A stretch of DNA of 64,000 bases from Sporosarcina sp. FSL W7-1349 (GTDB taxonomy: Bacteria; Bacillota; Bacilli; Bacillales_A; Planococcaceae). Every line of letters starts with the position of its first letter. Position 1 is the first letter of the stretch. Both the position numbers and the translations under genes were made by a program. The DNA lies in contig NZ_JBBOOK010000002.1 in NCBI RefSeq assembly GCF_038003045.1, forward strand, positions 806,001-870,000, written 5' to 3'. Below the pieces are notes generated by a model. It was not told the origin of the DNA and made no database searches. It saw only the letters and a program-made list of their open reading frames with translations. Positions 44,780 to 53,125 of the stretch are shown here, piece by piece.

Positions 44780-46459
44780 TTAAATTCTCTTTGGTTTGAA
44801 CGCCTCTGCTGCTCCTGGAGGTCCTCCAAATGGTTTCGCCATCGGCCCAACTTTATCCATATCCACAACAATCATGGAAGGTTTACGATTCTCTACCGCC
44901 TTCTGTAATTCGGTTGCAAACTCATCCGCCGACTGAATTCGGACTGCATCAAAGTGCATTGACTCAGCCAATTTTACGAAATCCGGGCTTAATAGATCTA
45001 CAGCCACCTGGCGTCCGTAAGCTGCATCTTGAATGTTGCGAAGGACACCATACCCGGAATCATCGAATAGAACAACGATCAATGGAAGTTCTTCTTCAGC
45101 CGCCGTCACCATTTCCCCTACATTGACCATGAAGCCCCCGTCGCCTGCCATTAAAACAACGGTTTTATTCTTGCAACCTATTTGAGCTCCGATTGCTGTT
45201 GGAAGCCCTTGACCGATTCCGCCCCCGGAAGCATGGATGGAAGTACCCGATTCATAGATTTCGTACAAACGGCTTCCCCAAACGTTCGCCTGTACTGTTA
45301 CATCTCGAACGAGAATCGTATCTTGAGGCAATACTTCCGACATGCCATCCAAAATTTTCTCATAAGGACCAAGCGTTGCTCTTAGTTCGGCCCGGACTTT
45401 GTTTCTTAACTCCAGCACTTCCTCCAAATAGGAAGCATCCGGTGTGATCGACTGCTGTTCCACCGTTTCGCTCAAGCTGCCCAAAATAGCTTTTGCATCT
45501 CCAACTAAACCGACATTCACTTGATAGTTTCGATTGATAGCCATCCAATCCGCATCGATTGCGATATGTTTTTCAGGGACAGGTACTTTCCAGTTGGATG
45601 TTTCATTTCCTCTGAACCGAATCCCTACACTAATGAGCAAATCTGCATTTTTCAAAAACTCTTTTGTAGCTTCATACGCCGCAAAATGACCAATGCACTG
45701 CGGATGATTTTCCGGAATGCTTCCTTTTCCGGATTGGCTCGTAATGACAGCGGCTCCAATTTGTTCAGCTAGTTTTTGCAGCTCTTTCGATGCCTTTGCA
45801 GAATTCACGCCGCCGCCTGCCCAGATTACCGGCCTTTTTGCTTCGGCAATTAACTTAGCAGCCTTTTCCGGAATAACTAGATTAGAAAGGCTTGCATATT
45901 CACTCTTCAATTCTTCAATGGTTACATCATCAACAATGGCAGATTGAAAGTCGATTGGTATTTCAACGGACACCGGTCCGGCAGGCGCAGTAAGAGCTTC
46001 TTGAATGGATTTCTTCATTAAAGAAGACGCCTGATCCGGCTGCCGCAATCGAACTGCATTTTTACACGCTCCACTCATCATCGATAATTGATCTTTACAT
46101 TCATGGATGTATCCTCTTCCCGTTCCCAGGTAAGGAGATGCCACTTCTCCCGTCAAGTGAAGAAGCGGCACGCCAGCAGCCCATGCCTCGACCAACGAAC
46201 CCGCTGCATTTCCAGCACCTGTGCCGGTACTCGTTATTACGACACCTAATTTTCCGGTAGCCCGAGCATAGCCGTCAGCCATGTTTACCGCTCCGCTTTC
46301 TCCTCTTGAACAGATTAACTGTATGGTACCTTCCCTCAAGATTGCGTCATAAATGGGCATATTATGTATACTCACGATACCAAATGCAACTTCGACCCCT
46401 GCCCGCACTAGCTCTTTTACCACCGCATCCGCAACTGTAAAATTCAAGTTAGTTTCCAT
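44780..46459 (-). CDS. ThDP-dependent enzyme of the acetolactate-synthase/benzoylformate-decarboxylase superfamily
   Basis: A 559-residue protein with PYR, central and PP domains. Seen: catalytic Glu54 in ICSRGESGAVNMADGYAR, central domain VIWAGGGVNSAKASKELQKLAEQIGAAVITS near 211, diphosphate-binding GDGGFMVNVGEMVTAAEE at 439-456 and FDDSGYGVLRNIQ near 465. Members decarboxylate 2-oxoacids or split/ligate C-C bonds; the exact reaction cannot be read here, and the usual acetolactate-synthase FAD-site hallmarks are not obvious by eye. I start at ATG 46457-46459; the longer frame (to 46522) overlaps the SDR gene end. The site is weak. Confidence 0.87.
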   Translation of the reverse strand: METNLNFTVADAVVKELVRAGVEVAFGIVSIHNMPIYDAILREGTIQLICSRGESGAVNMADGYARATGKLGVVITSTGTGAGNAAGSLVEAWAAGVPLLHLTGEVASPYLGTGRGYIHECKDQLSMMSGACKNAVRLRQPDQASSLMKKSIQEALTAPAGPVSVEIPIDFQSAIVDDVTIEELKSEYASLSNLVIPEKAAKLIAEAKRPVIWAGGGVNSAKASKELQKLAEQIGAAVITSQSGKGSIPENHPQCIGHFAAYEATKEFLKNADLLISVGIRFRGNETSNWKVPVPEKHIAIDADWMAINRNYQVNVGLVGDAKAILGSLSETVEQQSITPDASYLEEVLELRNKVRAELRATLGPYEKILDGMSEVLPQDTILVRDVTVQANVWGSRLYEIYESGTSIHASGGGIGQGLPTAIGAQIGCKNKTVVLMAGDGGFMVNVGEMVTAAEEELPLIVVLFDDSGYGVLRNIQDAAYGRQVAVDLLSPDFVKLAESMHFDAVRIQSADEFATELQKAVENRKPSMIVVDMDKVGPMAKPFGGPPGAAEAFKPKRI

Positions 46460-46487
46460 TATAGATTCAACTCTCAATCCATTATTT

Positions 46488-47279
46488 TTAAAGTGCCTTT
46501 CCAAGCGCTCCTGCCGTTTCAATTACTGAACCTGCAACGTAGCTTGCTTTTTCTGAAGCCAAGAAAACAATCACGTCAGCCACTTCTTCCGCTTCACCTA
46601 CTCTGCCAAGCGGGATGTTCCGCTTTTTCGCCAATTCAGCATAATATTCTTCCGGATCCATATCAGGCGCATTTTTTAATCGTCTGCGCTCCCACTGATC
46701 AGTTCGAATCAGTCCTAAGCTGACAGAGTTCACCAGTATGTTATCTCCAGCAAGTTCCTGTGATAATGTTTTGCTTAAATTTAAGAGACCCGCACGTGTA
46801 GCCGCTGTAGCAACCATATGTCTTTCCGGTTCTTTTGCGAGCGTAGCATTGATATTAATAATCCTGCCTCCTCCTCTTTTCACTAAATGAGGATGAACAG
46901 CCCGCACCGCATAGATAATGGCAAAATACTTCAATTGAATTTGCTCTTGCCATTGCTCATCTGTAATATCAAAGAAGTAGCCCATCACACTTTGACCGGC
47001 TGCATTTACAAGGATATCGATTCCGCCAAATGCTTCAGCCGTTCCATTTATAAAAGAATCAACATCTTCCTTCGACGTGACATCACATTGTTCAGCGAAT
47101 ATATTTTCCTTGTCTCCGTATGCCAGCAAATGCTGAACAGCCTTCTCCATTCGCTCTTCGCTACGTCCACAGATGGCCACTTTAGCACCTTCCTGCAAGA
47201 ATGTTTCCGCTGTCTTTAACCCCACGCCTGAAGTGCCTCCCATTATAACGGCCACTTTTCCCATAAGCCCCAGATCCAT
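46488..47279 (-). CDS. Short-chain dehydrogenase
   Basis: A 263-residue SDR. Seen: VIMGGTSGVGLKTAETFLQEG for NAD(P) binding, FAEQCDVTSKEDV, ILVNAAGQSVMG near residue 92 and RIININATLAKEPERHMVATAATRAGLL. In this last segment the usual Ser and Tyr-x3-Lys positions read as Asn-Ala-Thr and Ala-Thr-Ala-Ala-Thr-Arg, so the canonical Tyr/Lys pair is not evident. It may be an inactive or atypical SDR, or use other residues. I start at ATG 47277-47279 after AAAGGAGTAGAGG. It lies 28 bases before the ThDP gene and after a prominent intercistronic hairpin. Confidence 0.82.
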   Translation of the reverse strand: MDLGLMGKVAVIMGGTSGVGLKTAETFLQEGAKVAICGRSEERMEKAVQHLLAYGDKENIFAEQCDVTSKEDVDSFINGTAEAFGGIDILVNAAGQSVMGYFFDITDEQWQEQIQLKYFAIIYAVRAVHPHLVKRGGGRIININATLAKEPERHMVATAATRAGLLNLSKTLSQELAGDNILVNSVSLGLIRTDQWERRRLKNAPDMDPEEYYAELAKKRNIPLGRVGEAEEVADVIVFLASEKASYVAGSVIETAGALGKAL

Positions 47280-47319
47280 TTCCTCTACTCCTTTCAAGCA
47301 CTTCTTAATAGTTAGTGCA

Positions 47320-47362
47320 GAACAAGCAAGAAGCAATGTCTCCATTCGCTTCTTGCTTGTTC
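47320..47362 (-). other. Intercistronic 15-bp perfect hairpin
   Basis: GAACAAGCAAGAAGC (47320-47334) pairs perfectly with 47348-47362 around a 13-base loop, between the extradiol dioxygenase stop and the next SDR start. No T-run on the minus strand, so it is more likely an RNA processing or stability element than a terminator. Confidence 0.65.
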
Positions 47363-47387
47363 AATTCACTGAATAATTTAATTAATA

Positions 47388-48314
47388 CTAAATGGATGGA
47401 TGAATACTGTCTACGACAGCCCAGCCCAAGTCAGGTTCTCCGCCCATCGCTTTCCTTGCTTCCGGCGATGGTGGTCCAGCGATGCCCCATTGATCCATCA
47501 AGTGGGGAACACGTTTCCATACTCTCGCTCTCCATTCGGATTCATCTTCAATCGTCTCTAAGTAGCATGTATACTCCATAACGAATCCGCCTGGATCTTG
47601 GAAATAACAGAAGATGTTATCTCCCGGCCCATGTCTCCCCGGACCCCAGAGTTCTTTCAGGCCAGCTTCCCGGACGTTCGCAATCCCTCTCATCACTTCG
47701 TTTACCGAGTCGAGTTCGTACGCAATGTGGTTCACAGAGGTATGAGGCGCTTGGTTGAAGGCTATGGAATGATGCTTTTTGTTGCAGCGGAGGAAAGACA
47801 TCTGGTGCTCGCTCCAGTCTGTAATTTTGAAGCCCAGCACATCTGTATAAAATTCCACTATCCCATCTAAATCTGTTGTGTTCATGACAATGTGATTTAG
47901 TTTAACGGGATCGACGTTCTTTTTACTCCAGATGGATGTTTGCACTTCCACCCAAGCAGACAATTCGATCAACCGGTTTTCAGGATCTAGGAATCTAAGT
48001 CCGTATCCTCCGCCCGCTTCTTCCAGATAGCCTGGCGGGTCAACCAATCTTACATTTTTGGATTGGAGAATTTCGGCTGCTCGGTCAACAGCATTTTTAT
48101 CCACCATTCCAAAAGCGAAATGATGCAGTCCCGTTTTATCTCCTTTATGAAGACTTAAGATATGATGCTCGGGACCAGCCCCCCGAAAGTACGCCGTATC
48201 CTCTTCCGAAGTCTCCACTCGATCCAGTCCCCAAACATTACTGTAAAAAGCGACTTGCTCATCAAAATTTGGAGTGATCAAGCTGATATGGCGCAAATGA
48301 GTAATTCCAAGCAT
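47388..48314 (-). CDS. Type I extradiol ring-cleavage dioxygenase (catechol 2,3-dioxygenase-like)
   Basis: A 308-residue two-module VOC enzyme with all hallmarks of active type I extradiol dioxygenases. Metal ligands: His141 in VKLNHIVM, His196 in SVNHIAYEL, Glu247 in GGFVMEYTCY. Second-sphere residues: His181/182 in NKKHHSIAF, His228 in GRHGPGDNIFCYFQDPGG and Tyr249. It opens a catechol next to the hydroxyls (meta cleavage), giving a 2-hydroxymuconic-type product. It is the second gene of the operon after the cupin, so its substrate is likely the catechol made by the Rieske dioxygenase and BphB-like SDR. Confidence 0.93.
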   Translation of the reverse strand: MLGITHLRHISLITPNFDEQVAFYSNVWGLDRVETSEEDTAYFRGAGPEHHILSLHKGDKTGLHHFAFGMVDKNAVDRAAEILQSKNVRLVDPPGYLEEAGGGYGLRFLDPENRLIELSAWVEVQTSIWSKKNVDPVKLNHIVMNTTDLDGIVEFYTDVLGFKITDWSEHQMSFLRCNKKHHSIAFNQAPHTSVNHIAYELDSVNEVMRGIANVREAGLKELWGPGRHGPGDNIFCYFQDPGGFVMEYTCYLETIEDESEWRARVWKRVPHLMDQWGIAGPPSPEARKAMGGEPDLGWAVVDSIHPSI

Positions 48315-48391
48315 TTGGTTTAACCTCCCATCATCTTTAAATTATCTCTCTTGAAAACTAGAAGGTCGCATGCAATATATGTGGTTAAAAC

Positions 48392-48928
48392 TTAGCCTTT
48401 GTTTATGATTGCTTCACGTTCAGCCGCACGCTGCTTGCGGAGCTCTTCAAGCTCGCTGCCTTCCGGATAAGTCGGAAGATTCGGCTTGCTTGCACCCAGC
48501 ATGACAAGCATCATCGCTTCTTCATCACTGTCATTGCGGATTCCGCGATGCACGCCAGGAGGGCTGCTGATGCAATCTCTTTCGCTCAGTTTGATTTCAT
48601 ATACTTCGTCATTGTCGACTTCCTTAATCATCGCCGTGACGTTACCTTTTAAAATGAAGAAAACTTCTTCTACATCATCATGCAAATGCAAAGGTCCTAC
48701 GCATCCTGGAGGTAAAACCATTGTGCTTAATGTAAAATGTTCCGCAGCAATTACGTTTGCATCTGCATTGGCTGTCGCACCCCGTCCAATGTAACGCATT
48801 TGTGCACGCTTATACTTTGGATCAATTTCTTCTTGAAACTTCAAAACGTTCCAATCCAACGTCCGATCCTTAAGTCTTGCCACATGCTTTTTTTCAAACT
48901 CTTCAACTGAAAATTTTTCATTTGCCAT
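48392..48928 (-). CDS. Cupin-domain protein
   Basis: A 178-residue single-cupin protein. Seen: cupin motif 1 GPLHLHDDVEEVFFILKGNVT near residue 98 (His-His-Glu metal ligands) and motif 2 SERDCISSPPGVHRGIRNDSD near 127 (His ligand), a helical N-terminal arm with KYKRAQMRYIGRGA, and a charged C-terminal helix. It may be a metal-dependent oxygenase or isomerase, or a binding protein. First gene of the long minus-strand catabolic string; a predicted IclR operator lies 33 bases upstream of the start. Start after GGGAGGAAA. Confidence 0.85.
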   Translation of the reverse strand: MANEKFSVEEFEKKHVARLKDRTLDWNVLKFQEEIDPKYKRAQMRYIGRGATANADANVIAAEHFTLSTMVLPPGCVGPLHLHDDVEEVFFILKGNVTAMIKEVDNDEVYEIKLSERDCISSPPGVHRGIRNDSDEEAMMLVMLGASKPNLPTYPEGSELEELRKQRAAEREAIINKG

Positions 48929-48960
48929 CTAAATTTCCTCCCTTTTGTTTCCTAATGTTG

Positions 48961-48983
48961 TTTCATATACAAAACAATGTTTC
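48961..48983. promoter_or_regulatory. Predicted IclR operator, site 1 (upstream of the cupin-led operon)
   Basis: TTTCATATACAAAACAATGT then TTC (48961-48983) matches 20 of 23 bases of site 2 (complement of 50512-50534). It includes AAACAATGTTT, an 11-bp perfect palindrome about its centre. Confidence 0.7.
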
Positions 48984-49095
48984 ATTTACAACTCTATGTT
49001 AATAAATAATGATAACGCTGTCAAGATTAAATTTTTAGAATGTTTACATATAATTTAATGGTAACTTTATCGATATGAAAAATAGCAAATTTAAC

Positions 49096-49130
49096 AAAAA
49101 AAACATAGACGCTAAAAATAGCGTCTATGC
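49096..49130 (-). terminator. Hairpin terminator of the MFS gene
   Basis: CATAGACGCTA (49104-49114) pairs perfectly with TAGCGTCTATG (49119-49129). On the minus strand it is followed by eight Ts (49096-49103), so it ends the MFS transcript before the cupin-led operon promoter. Confidence 0.88.
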
Positions 49131-49141
49131 GTATAGGTTTC

Positions 49142-50416
49142 TTAGCCAATTCGTTCAGCCGTTTGATTGTAGACCCGGCAATCTGCTGCTTCTTTTTTAA
49201 GAGTAAAAAGATAAGCGAGTAAACCGAGAATTGAGGCCACGATCAGCATAATAATGGAAGAACTGAAACTCCCTCCAGACGCATCACGCAACCAGCCCAT
49301 AATATAACTTGAAAAGCCTCCCATTATATTTGTGAAGCCCATAAGACCTGCAGCCCGTCCAGCAGTTTCAGGTGTTGAAAACTTAACGATAAATAGATTA
49401 CTTAGATGGAAAACCCCGCCTTGCGCTCCCATAGCCAGTCCCATACAAAGGCCAGCAATGATTGCATTCGGGGCCATAATAGCATAAGCGAGAAATAATG
49501 CTGTGATTCCAAACAAAACAGTAGCCATTAAACTTGGTCTTCTCGTCTTATCAGATAAATAGCCGGAAATTAAAACAAAAACGAGAGCAAACAACCATGA
49601 TATCGAGGTTATGTTTTTCATGCCTTCTTGAGCAAAACCGCGTCCCTCGGACAAATAAGTTGGTAACCATATGCTAATACCAAAAAATAAAAATGAGGCA
49701 ACCAACATTCCAAACCAAACAACCCAATAACGGAAATCATGTGTAAAGCTTCGAGTCGGTGCCTCATCTTGGAAATCTGTCATTCGAATGTATTCCAGCT
49801 CATCTTTACCTACCCTTGGATGTTCTTCAGGAGTATTTCTTGTTAAGAATAGGAACATCGGAATATTAATAAACAAGTTAAAACCAGCAAGAATGAAAAA
49901 CGCCGCCTGCCAATGCAGAGTTGAGATGATAAAAACAAGAATCAATGCCCCCAGAGCAGGCCCCAAGTAATTCCCCGTAATCCAGGAAGCTTGAGCCTTT
50001 CCTAATTCTCGTCGGTTAAACCAGTTTGAAATGAATTTTCCCGAAACAGGGATCATCATCCCTTCCCCCAACCCGAGAATAATTCTACTAATCAAGAACA
50101 TTTCATATGTAGTCGATAATCCCGCCATAATCATTGTCACAGTCCAGACCGCTAACCCCAGAATAGCCGTTTGCCGAGCACCCAGCTTATCGATAATAAC
50201 GCCCCAGAATAGATTTGAAAGCGCATACGAAATAGTAAAAACAAATGTGATCAATCCTATTTTTGCGCTCCGATCATCACCTGTTAACCCCAAAGCATTT
50301 AAAAATTCTTGGTCTGTCTGAATGATAGAAATACCCATCTTATCAATTTGACCAAAAAACCAGAAAAAGAAAATAGGCAAAGCCACATACAGCCACCGTT
50401 TGTTATTTTGAATCAT
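49142..50416 (-). CDS. MFS transporter, anion:cation symporter-like
   Basis: A 424-residue, 12-helix transporter. Seen: GVIIDKLGARQTAILGLAVWTVTMI, the MFS loop 2-3 motif near residue 75, then LISRIILGLGEGMMIPVSGKFISNWF near 110 (MFS motif in helix 4, ACS-like), SGYLSDKTRRPS near 288 in the second half and VKFSTPETAGRAAGLMGF near 350. These carry organic acids with protons. It is flanked by terminators on both sides, with predicted IclR site 2 upstream. Probably takes up the pathway substrate, in parallel with the two ABC importers. Confidence 0.9.
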   Translation of the reverse strand: MIQNNKRWLYVALPIFFFWFFGQIDKMGISIIQTDQEFLNALGLTGDDRSAKIGLITFVFTISYALSNLFWGVIIDKLGARQTAILGLAVWTVTMIMAGLSTTYEMFLISRIILGLGEGMMIPVSGKFISNWFNRRELGKAQASWITGNYLGPALGALILVFIISTLHWQAAFFILAGFNLFINIPMFLFLTRNTPEEHPRVGKDELEYIRMTDFQDEAPTRSFTHDFRYWVVWFGMLVASFLFFGISIWLPTYLSEGRGFAQEGMKNITSISWLFALVFVLISGYLSDKTRRPSLMATVLFGITALFLAYAIMAPNAIIAGLCMGLAMGAQGGVFHLSNLFIVKFSTPETAGRAAGLMGFTNIMGGFSSYIMGWLRDASGGSFSSSIIMLIVASILGLLAYLFTLKKEAADCRVYNQTAERIG

Positions 50417-50511
50417 ATGTTTCTCCCCTTTCCAAAAATCAATTTCCGATTATTTCTCTTTTATAACTATTTTAACTGTTCTGACATGTAGTTATAGAGT
50501 TCTTCATAACC

Positions 50512-50534
50512 GAAACACTGTTTTACATATGAAA
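50512..50534. promoter_or_regulatory. Predicted IclR operator, site 2 (upstream of the MFS gene)
   Basis: GAAACACTGTTTTACATATG then AAA (50512-50534). The complement reads TTTCATATGTAAAACAGTGT then TTC, 20 of 23 identical to site 1 at 48961-48983. It contains AAACAGTGTTT, a palindrome about its centre. It lies 96 bases before the MFS start. Confidence 0.7.
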
Positions 50535-50575
50535 AATCTTAATAGTTTCAAAATATATTGTCAATAGTCTTTAAT

Positions 50576-50614
50576 AAAAAAAATCTTACTTGTCAGCAGA
50601 CACGTAAGATTTTT
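50576..50614 (-). terminator. Hairpin terminator of the iclR-type gene
   Basis: AATCTTAC pairs with GTAAGATT with an inner TGTC/GACA helix, followed on the minus strand by eight Ts, directly after the stop at 50619. Confidence 0.8.
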
Positions 50615-50618
50615 CTAG

Positions 50619-51377
50619 TTATTTCTTATACCCTAAGTACTCGGATAATTTTGCCGATACTTCAAGTACTTTCGGCAAAGCCTCTTCTATAAGGAGTTTC
50701 TCCGGTAACAAAGCCTCCGTTGCTACCACGTTTAGCGCCGCCTTCACGCTTCCTGTATGATCAAAAATAGGAGCGGCAGCTGAACGAACACCTGGTAGAA
50801 AATCTCCTTCTGTTATTGCATAACCTTGTTTTCTAATTTTTTCAAGTTCCTTTTGAAAAGAAGAACTATTTATTTCCTGGTTCGCTGCAAACTTTTCTAT
50901 CAATCTTTCCCTCGGTTGAAATGCTAGCAGCACTCTTCCATTTGCAAGCGATTGTGCCGGCAGCCTCGTTCCTATATTCACATTAACAACTGAAACATGC
51001 CTTACCGGAGCAGTGCCTATATAAACGACTTCTGGGCCATCTAAGATGGATAAATGGCAAGACGTATCCAGCTCGTCTCTCAGCTTTTCAATATATGGTT
51101 GTGCAATTTCTGGCAATTTCAAGCTGTTCAAATAGGCAAATCCTAATTCTAGTACTTTTGGGGTCAAGCTATACCGCTTAGTGCTTTCATCCTGATCGAG
51201 ATACCCCATACTTTGTAGTGTATGGAGAAAACGGTAGGGCACAGTCCTGCTGACCCCTAGACTTTTTGAGATTTCCAGTAAAGATAAAGTAGGGGTTTCT
51301 TCATTGAAAAGCTTTAATATTTCTAGTCCTCTAACTAGGGAATTCACGGTATATTTCTCTGTCTCTACTTCACTCAT
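50619..51377 (-). CDS. IclR-family transcriptional regulator
   Basis: A 252-residue regulator. Seen: winged HTH in residues 10-75 (VNSLVRGLEILKLFNEETPT, LSLLEISKSLGVSRTVPYRFLHTLQSMGYL), then the IclR ligand-binding domain with CHLSILDGPEVVYIGTAP near 112, LPAQSLANGRVLLAF near 143, GYAITEGDFLPGVRSAAAPIFDHTG near 195 and AALNVVATEALLPEKLLIEEALPKV. Many IclR proteins activate or repress aromatic catabolism in response to a pathway acid. It lies between the MFS gene and the hydrolase/ABC unit, divided by terminators on both sides. A recurrent motif upstream of three neighbouring units is its likely operator. Confidence 0.93.
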   Translation of the reverse strand: MSEVETEKYTVNSLVRGLEILKLFNEETPTLSLLEISKSLGVSRTVPYRFLHTLQSMGYLDQDESTKRYSLTPKVLELGFAYLNSLKLPEIAQPYIEKLRDELDTSCHLSILDGPEVVYIGTAPVRHVSVVNVNIGTRLPAQSLANGRVLLAFQPRERLIEKFAANQEINSSSFQKELEKIRKQGYAITEGDFLPGVRSAAAPIFDHTGSVKAALNVVATEALLPEKLLIEEALPKVLEVSAKLSEYLGYKK

Positions 51378-51471
51378 TAATAATGCATCTCCTTATAACA
51401 TTTTCAGCGTCTTACCTAATCATAAAGTCAAAACTAAGATGGCACAACATTATTCTGTCTTGAAATAATAC

Positions 51472-51508
51472 AAAAAACTGGCAGAGACATTAAATCCTCT
51501 ACCAGTTT
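51472..51508 (-). terminator. Hairpin terminator of ABC unit 2
   Basis: AAACTGG/CCAGTTT arms with AGAG/CTCT inside (one mismatch) and a T-run on the minus strand, 18 bases after the hydrolase stop. Confidence 0.8.
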
Positions 51509-51525
51509 CTGTAATACACTACTTG

Positions 51526-52314
51526 TTATTCTCCTAAAAAGTTAATAACCTTTTCATTAAATGTATCCGGATCTTCCTGATAACATAAATGGCCTGCGTT
51601 TGGAATGATTTCGAGCCTTGATCCCTGAATGGATTGATGAAACACTTCTGATTCGCTAACAGGCGTTACTTTGTCCTCTTCTCCACATATAACAAGTGTT
51701 GGAACAGATATTGTCGGCAGCAAATCCATATTATTCAAATTAGATAGCGAATAAGTTACAGAGCGGTATCCCGACGGTCTCACTTGGGACATTATCCGTT
51801 CGGCCTCTTTTATTACTTCTGGCGAGGCATTGGATGAAAGTAGGTTTCTTGCCCGCTGTCTCGCCAGTTCTGTCGGATTCAGATTGTTTATCGAATCGAG
51901 GCGATTTTGCAGTTTTTTTTGATTCTCTTCCTCTGACAAGCCCGCTGCCCCCCTTGTGGGATCGGCAATAATTAGCTTATTTACCGTTTCAGGATATCGG
52001 CTTGTAAAATCAATGGCAATTGCTGAACCCATAGAATGTCCCAAAAGATAAATAGATTTGTAGCCTAGCTTATCGACAAATTCTTTAAGCACGTCCGCAA
52101 ACTGTGAGAAATGTTTAAACTCTTCCTTCGGGTCAGAACTCTCGCCATAGCCCGGTGCATCCCAAGCAATAACGGTAAATTTATGACTTAATAATTCAAG
52201 TTGACTTTTCCATGACTGGGAGTTATTTCCCAAGCCATGTAAAATAATAAGAGGATGTCCGTTCCCTTCTTTTTTATAATGTATCGTAAAATCTTTCAGT
52301 TGAACCGTTGGCAT
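51526..52314 (-). CDS. Alpha/beta hydrolase, meta-cleavage-product-hydrolase-like
   Basis: A 262-residue hydrolase. Seen: oxyanion HGLGNNSQSW near residue 25, WDAPGYGES near 50, nucleophile Ser in LLGHSMGSAIAIDF near 95, acid Asp in VICGEEDKVTP near 210 and catalytic His in PNAGHLCYQEDP near 240. It has no membrane segment. Serine hydrolases of this size (MhpC/BphD/XylF class) split the meta-cleavage product into an acid and a 2-hydroxydienoate. It is the last gene of ABC unit 2, 65 bases after the permease. The assignment to the aromatic route rests on context; a generic esterase is the alternative. Confidence 0.8.
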   Translation of the reverse strand: MPTVQLKDFTIHYKKEGNGHPLIILHGLGNNSQSWKSQLELLSHKFTVIAWDAPGYGESSDPKEEFKHFSQFADVLKEFVDKLGYKSIYLLGHSMGSAIAIDFTSRYPETVNKLIIADPTRGAAGLSEEENQKKLQNRLDSINNLNPTELARQRARNLLSSNASPEVIKEAERIMSQVRPSGYRSVTYSLSNLNNMDLLPTISVPTLVICGEEDKVTPVSESEVFHQSIQGSRLEIIPNAGHLCYQEDPDTFNEKVINFLGE

Positions 52315-52378
52315 TCTTAAAACCTCACTAATTTTGAATTTTTTATCTTGGGCAAAGAATCATTTGTTTGTCTACATC

Positions 52379-53125
52379 TCACCAGTAAACAAACTTTTTC
52401 CTAATAAACAACAACAAACGATCTAATAGGTATCCTAAAGTAGAAACTATAATAACAGCAGCCAATACTTTACTTTGTGATAATGAGGCTGATAAATACG
52501 TAAGCAAGTAGCCGATTCCATTGCTTGAACTAATCATTTCCGTTAACACCGCTATGACAACTGCTATGGGAAGGGCAATTCTAAAGCCTGTAAATATAGC
52601 AGGCATTGTTCCTGGTATAAAAACTTTCCAAAACAGTTGTCGATCATTTGCCCCCATATTTTTTCCACTCCAAATATGTAAACGATCTACCCTTTTAGCG
52701 CCATAATAAGTGTTAACTACAATTGGAAATATACATTCCAAAAAGATGATAAATATTTTAGAAGCCGAGCCTAATCCAAAAAGCAAGACTATAATTGGGT
52801 AGATAGCAACTCGGGGAATTGGATACCCAGCAGTGAAAATCGGTTGCATTATATTGTCAAACACTGTGGAACGACTCATAAATATTCCAATAGGCACACC
52901 TATTAAAGCCGCTAGGAAAAAACCGCCTAAAATTCTGTATAATGTAACAGAAATGTTAGTCCATAAGTTGGAAGAGACGAATAACTCAATTAAGGATGTA
53001 AAAATGATTTTTAAATCGGGGAATAACTGTTCCGGAAAAAGATGAGTCATAGCCACGATTTGCCAAAGCACCGCAATAAGAATGAGTGACTGGTATTTAC
53101 TAATTCCTTGCCAAACTTTGCTCAC
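52379..53125 (-). CDS. ABC importer permease 2, NitT/TauT/Ssu type
   Basis: A 248-residue permease with about six helices. Seen: YPIPRVAIYPIIVLLFGLGSASKIFIIFLECIFPIVVNTYYGAKRVD near residues 95-140 and the EAA loop SGKNMGANDRQLFWKVFIPGTMPAIFTGFRIALPIAVV near 152. It starts at GTG and overlaps the upstream permease stop by four bases (translational coupling), behind GGAGGGTAAGCA. It is one of two different permease genes in the unit; they may form a heterodimer, unlike unit 1, which has one. Confidence 0.9.
   Translation of the reverse strand: MSKVWQGISKYQSLILIAVLWQIVAMTHLFPEQLFPDLKIIFTSLIELFVSSNLWTNISVTLYRILGGFFLAALIGVPIGIFMSRSTVFDNIMQPIFTAGYPIPRVAIYPIIVLLFGLGSASKIFIIFLECIFPIVVNTYYGAKRVDRLHIWSGKNMGANDRQLFWKVFIPGTMPAIFTGFRIALPIAVVIAVLTEMISSSNGIGYLLTYLSASLSQSKVLAAVIIVSTLGYLLDRLLLFIRKKFVYW

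Noticed and set aside
44780-46459. Naming the ThDP enzyme as acetolactate synthase IlvB
   Set aside because: No ilvN or ilvC partners, and the context is aromatic catabolism; only superfamily membership is supported.
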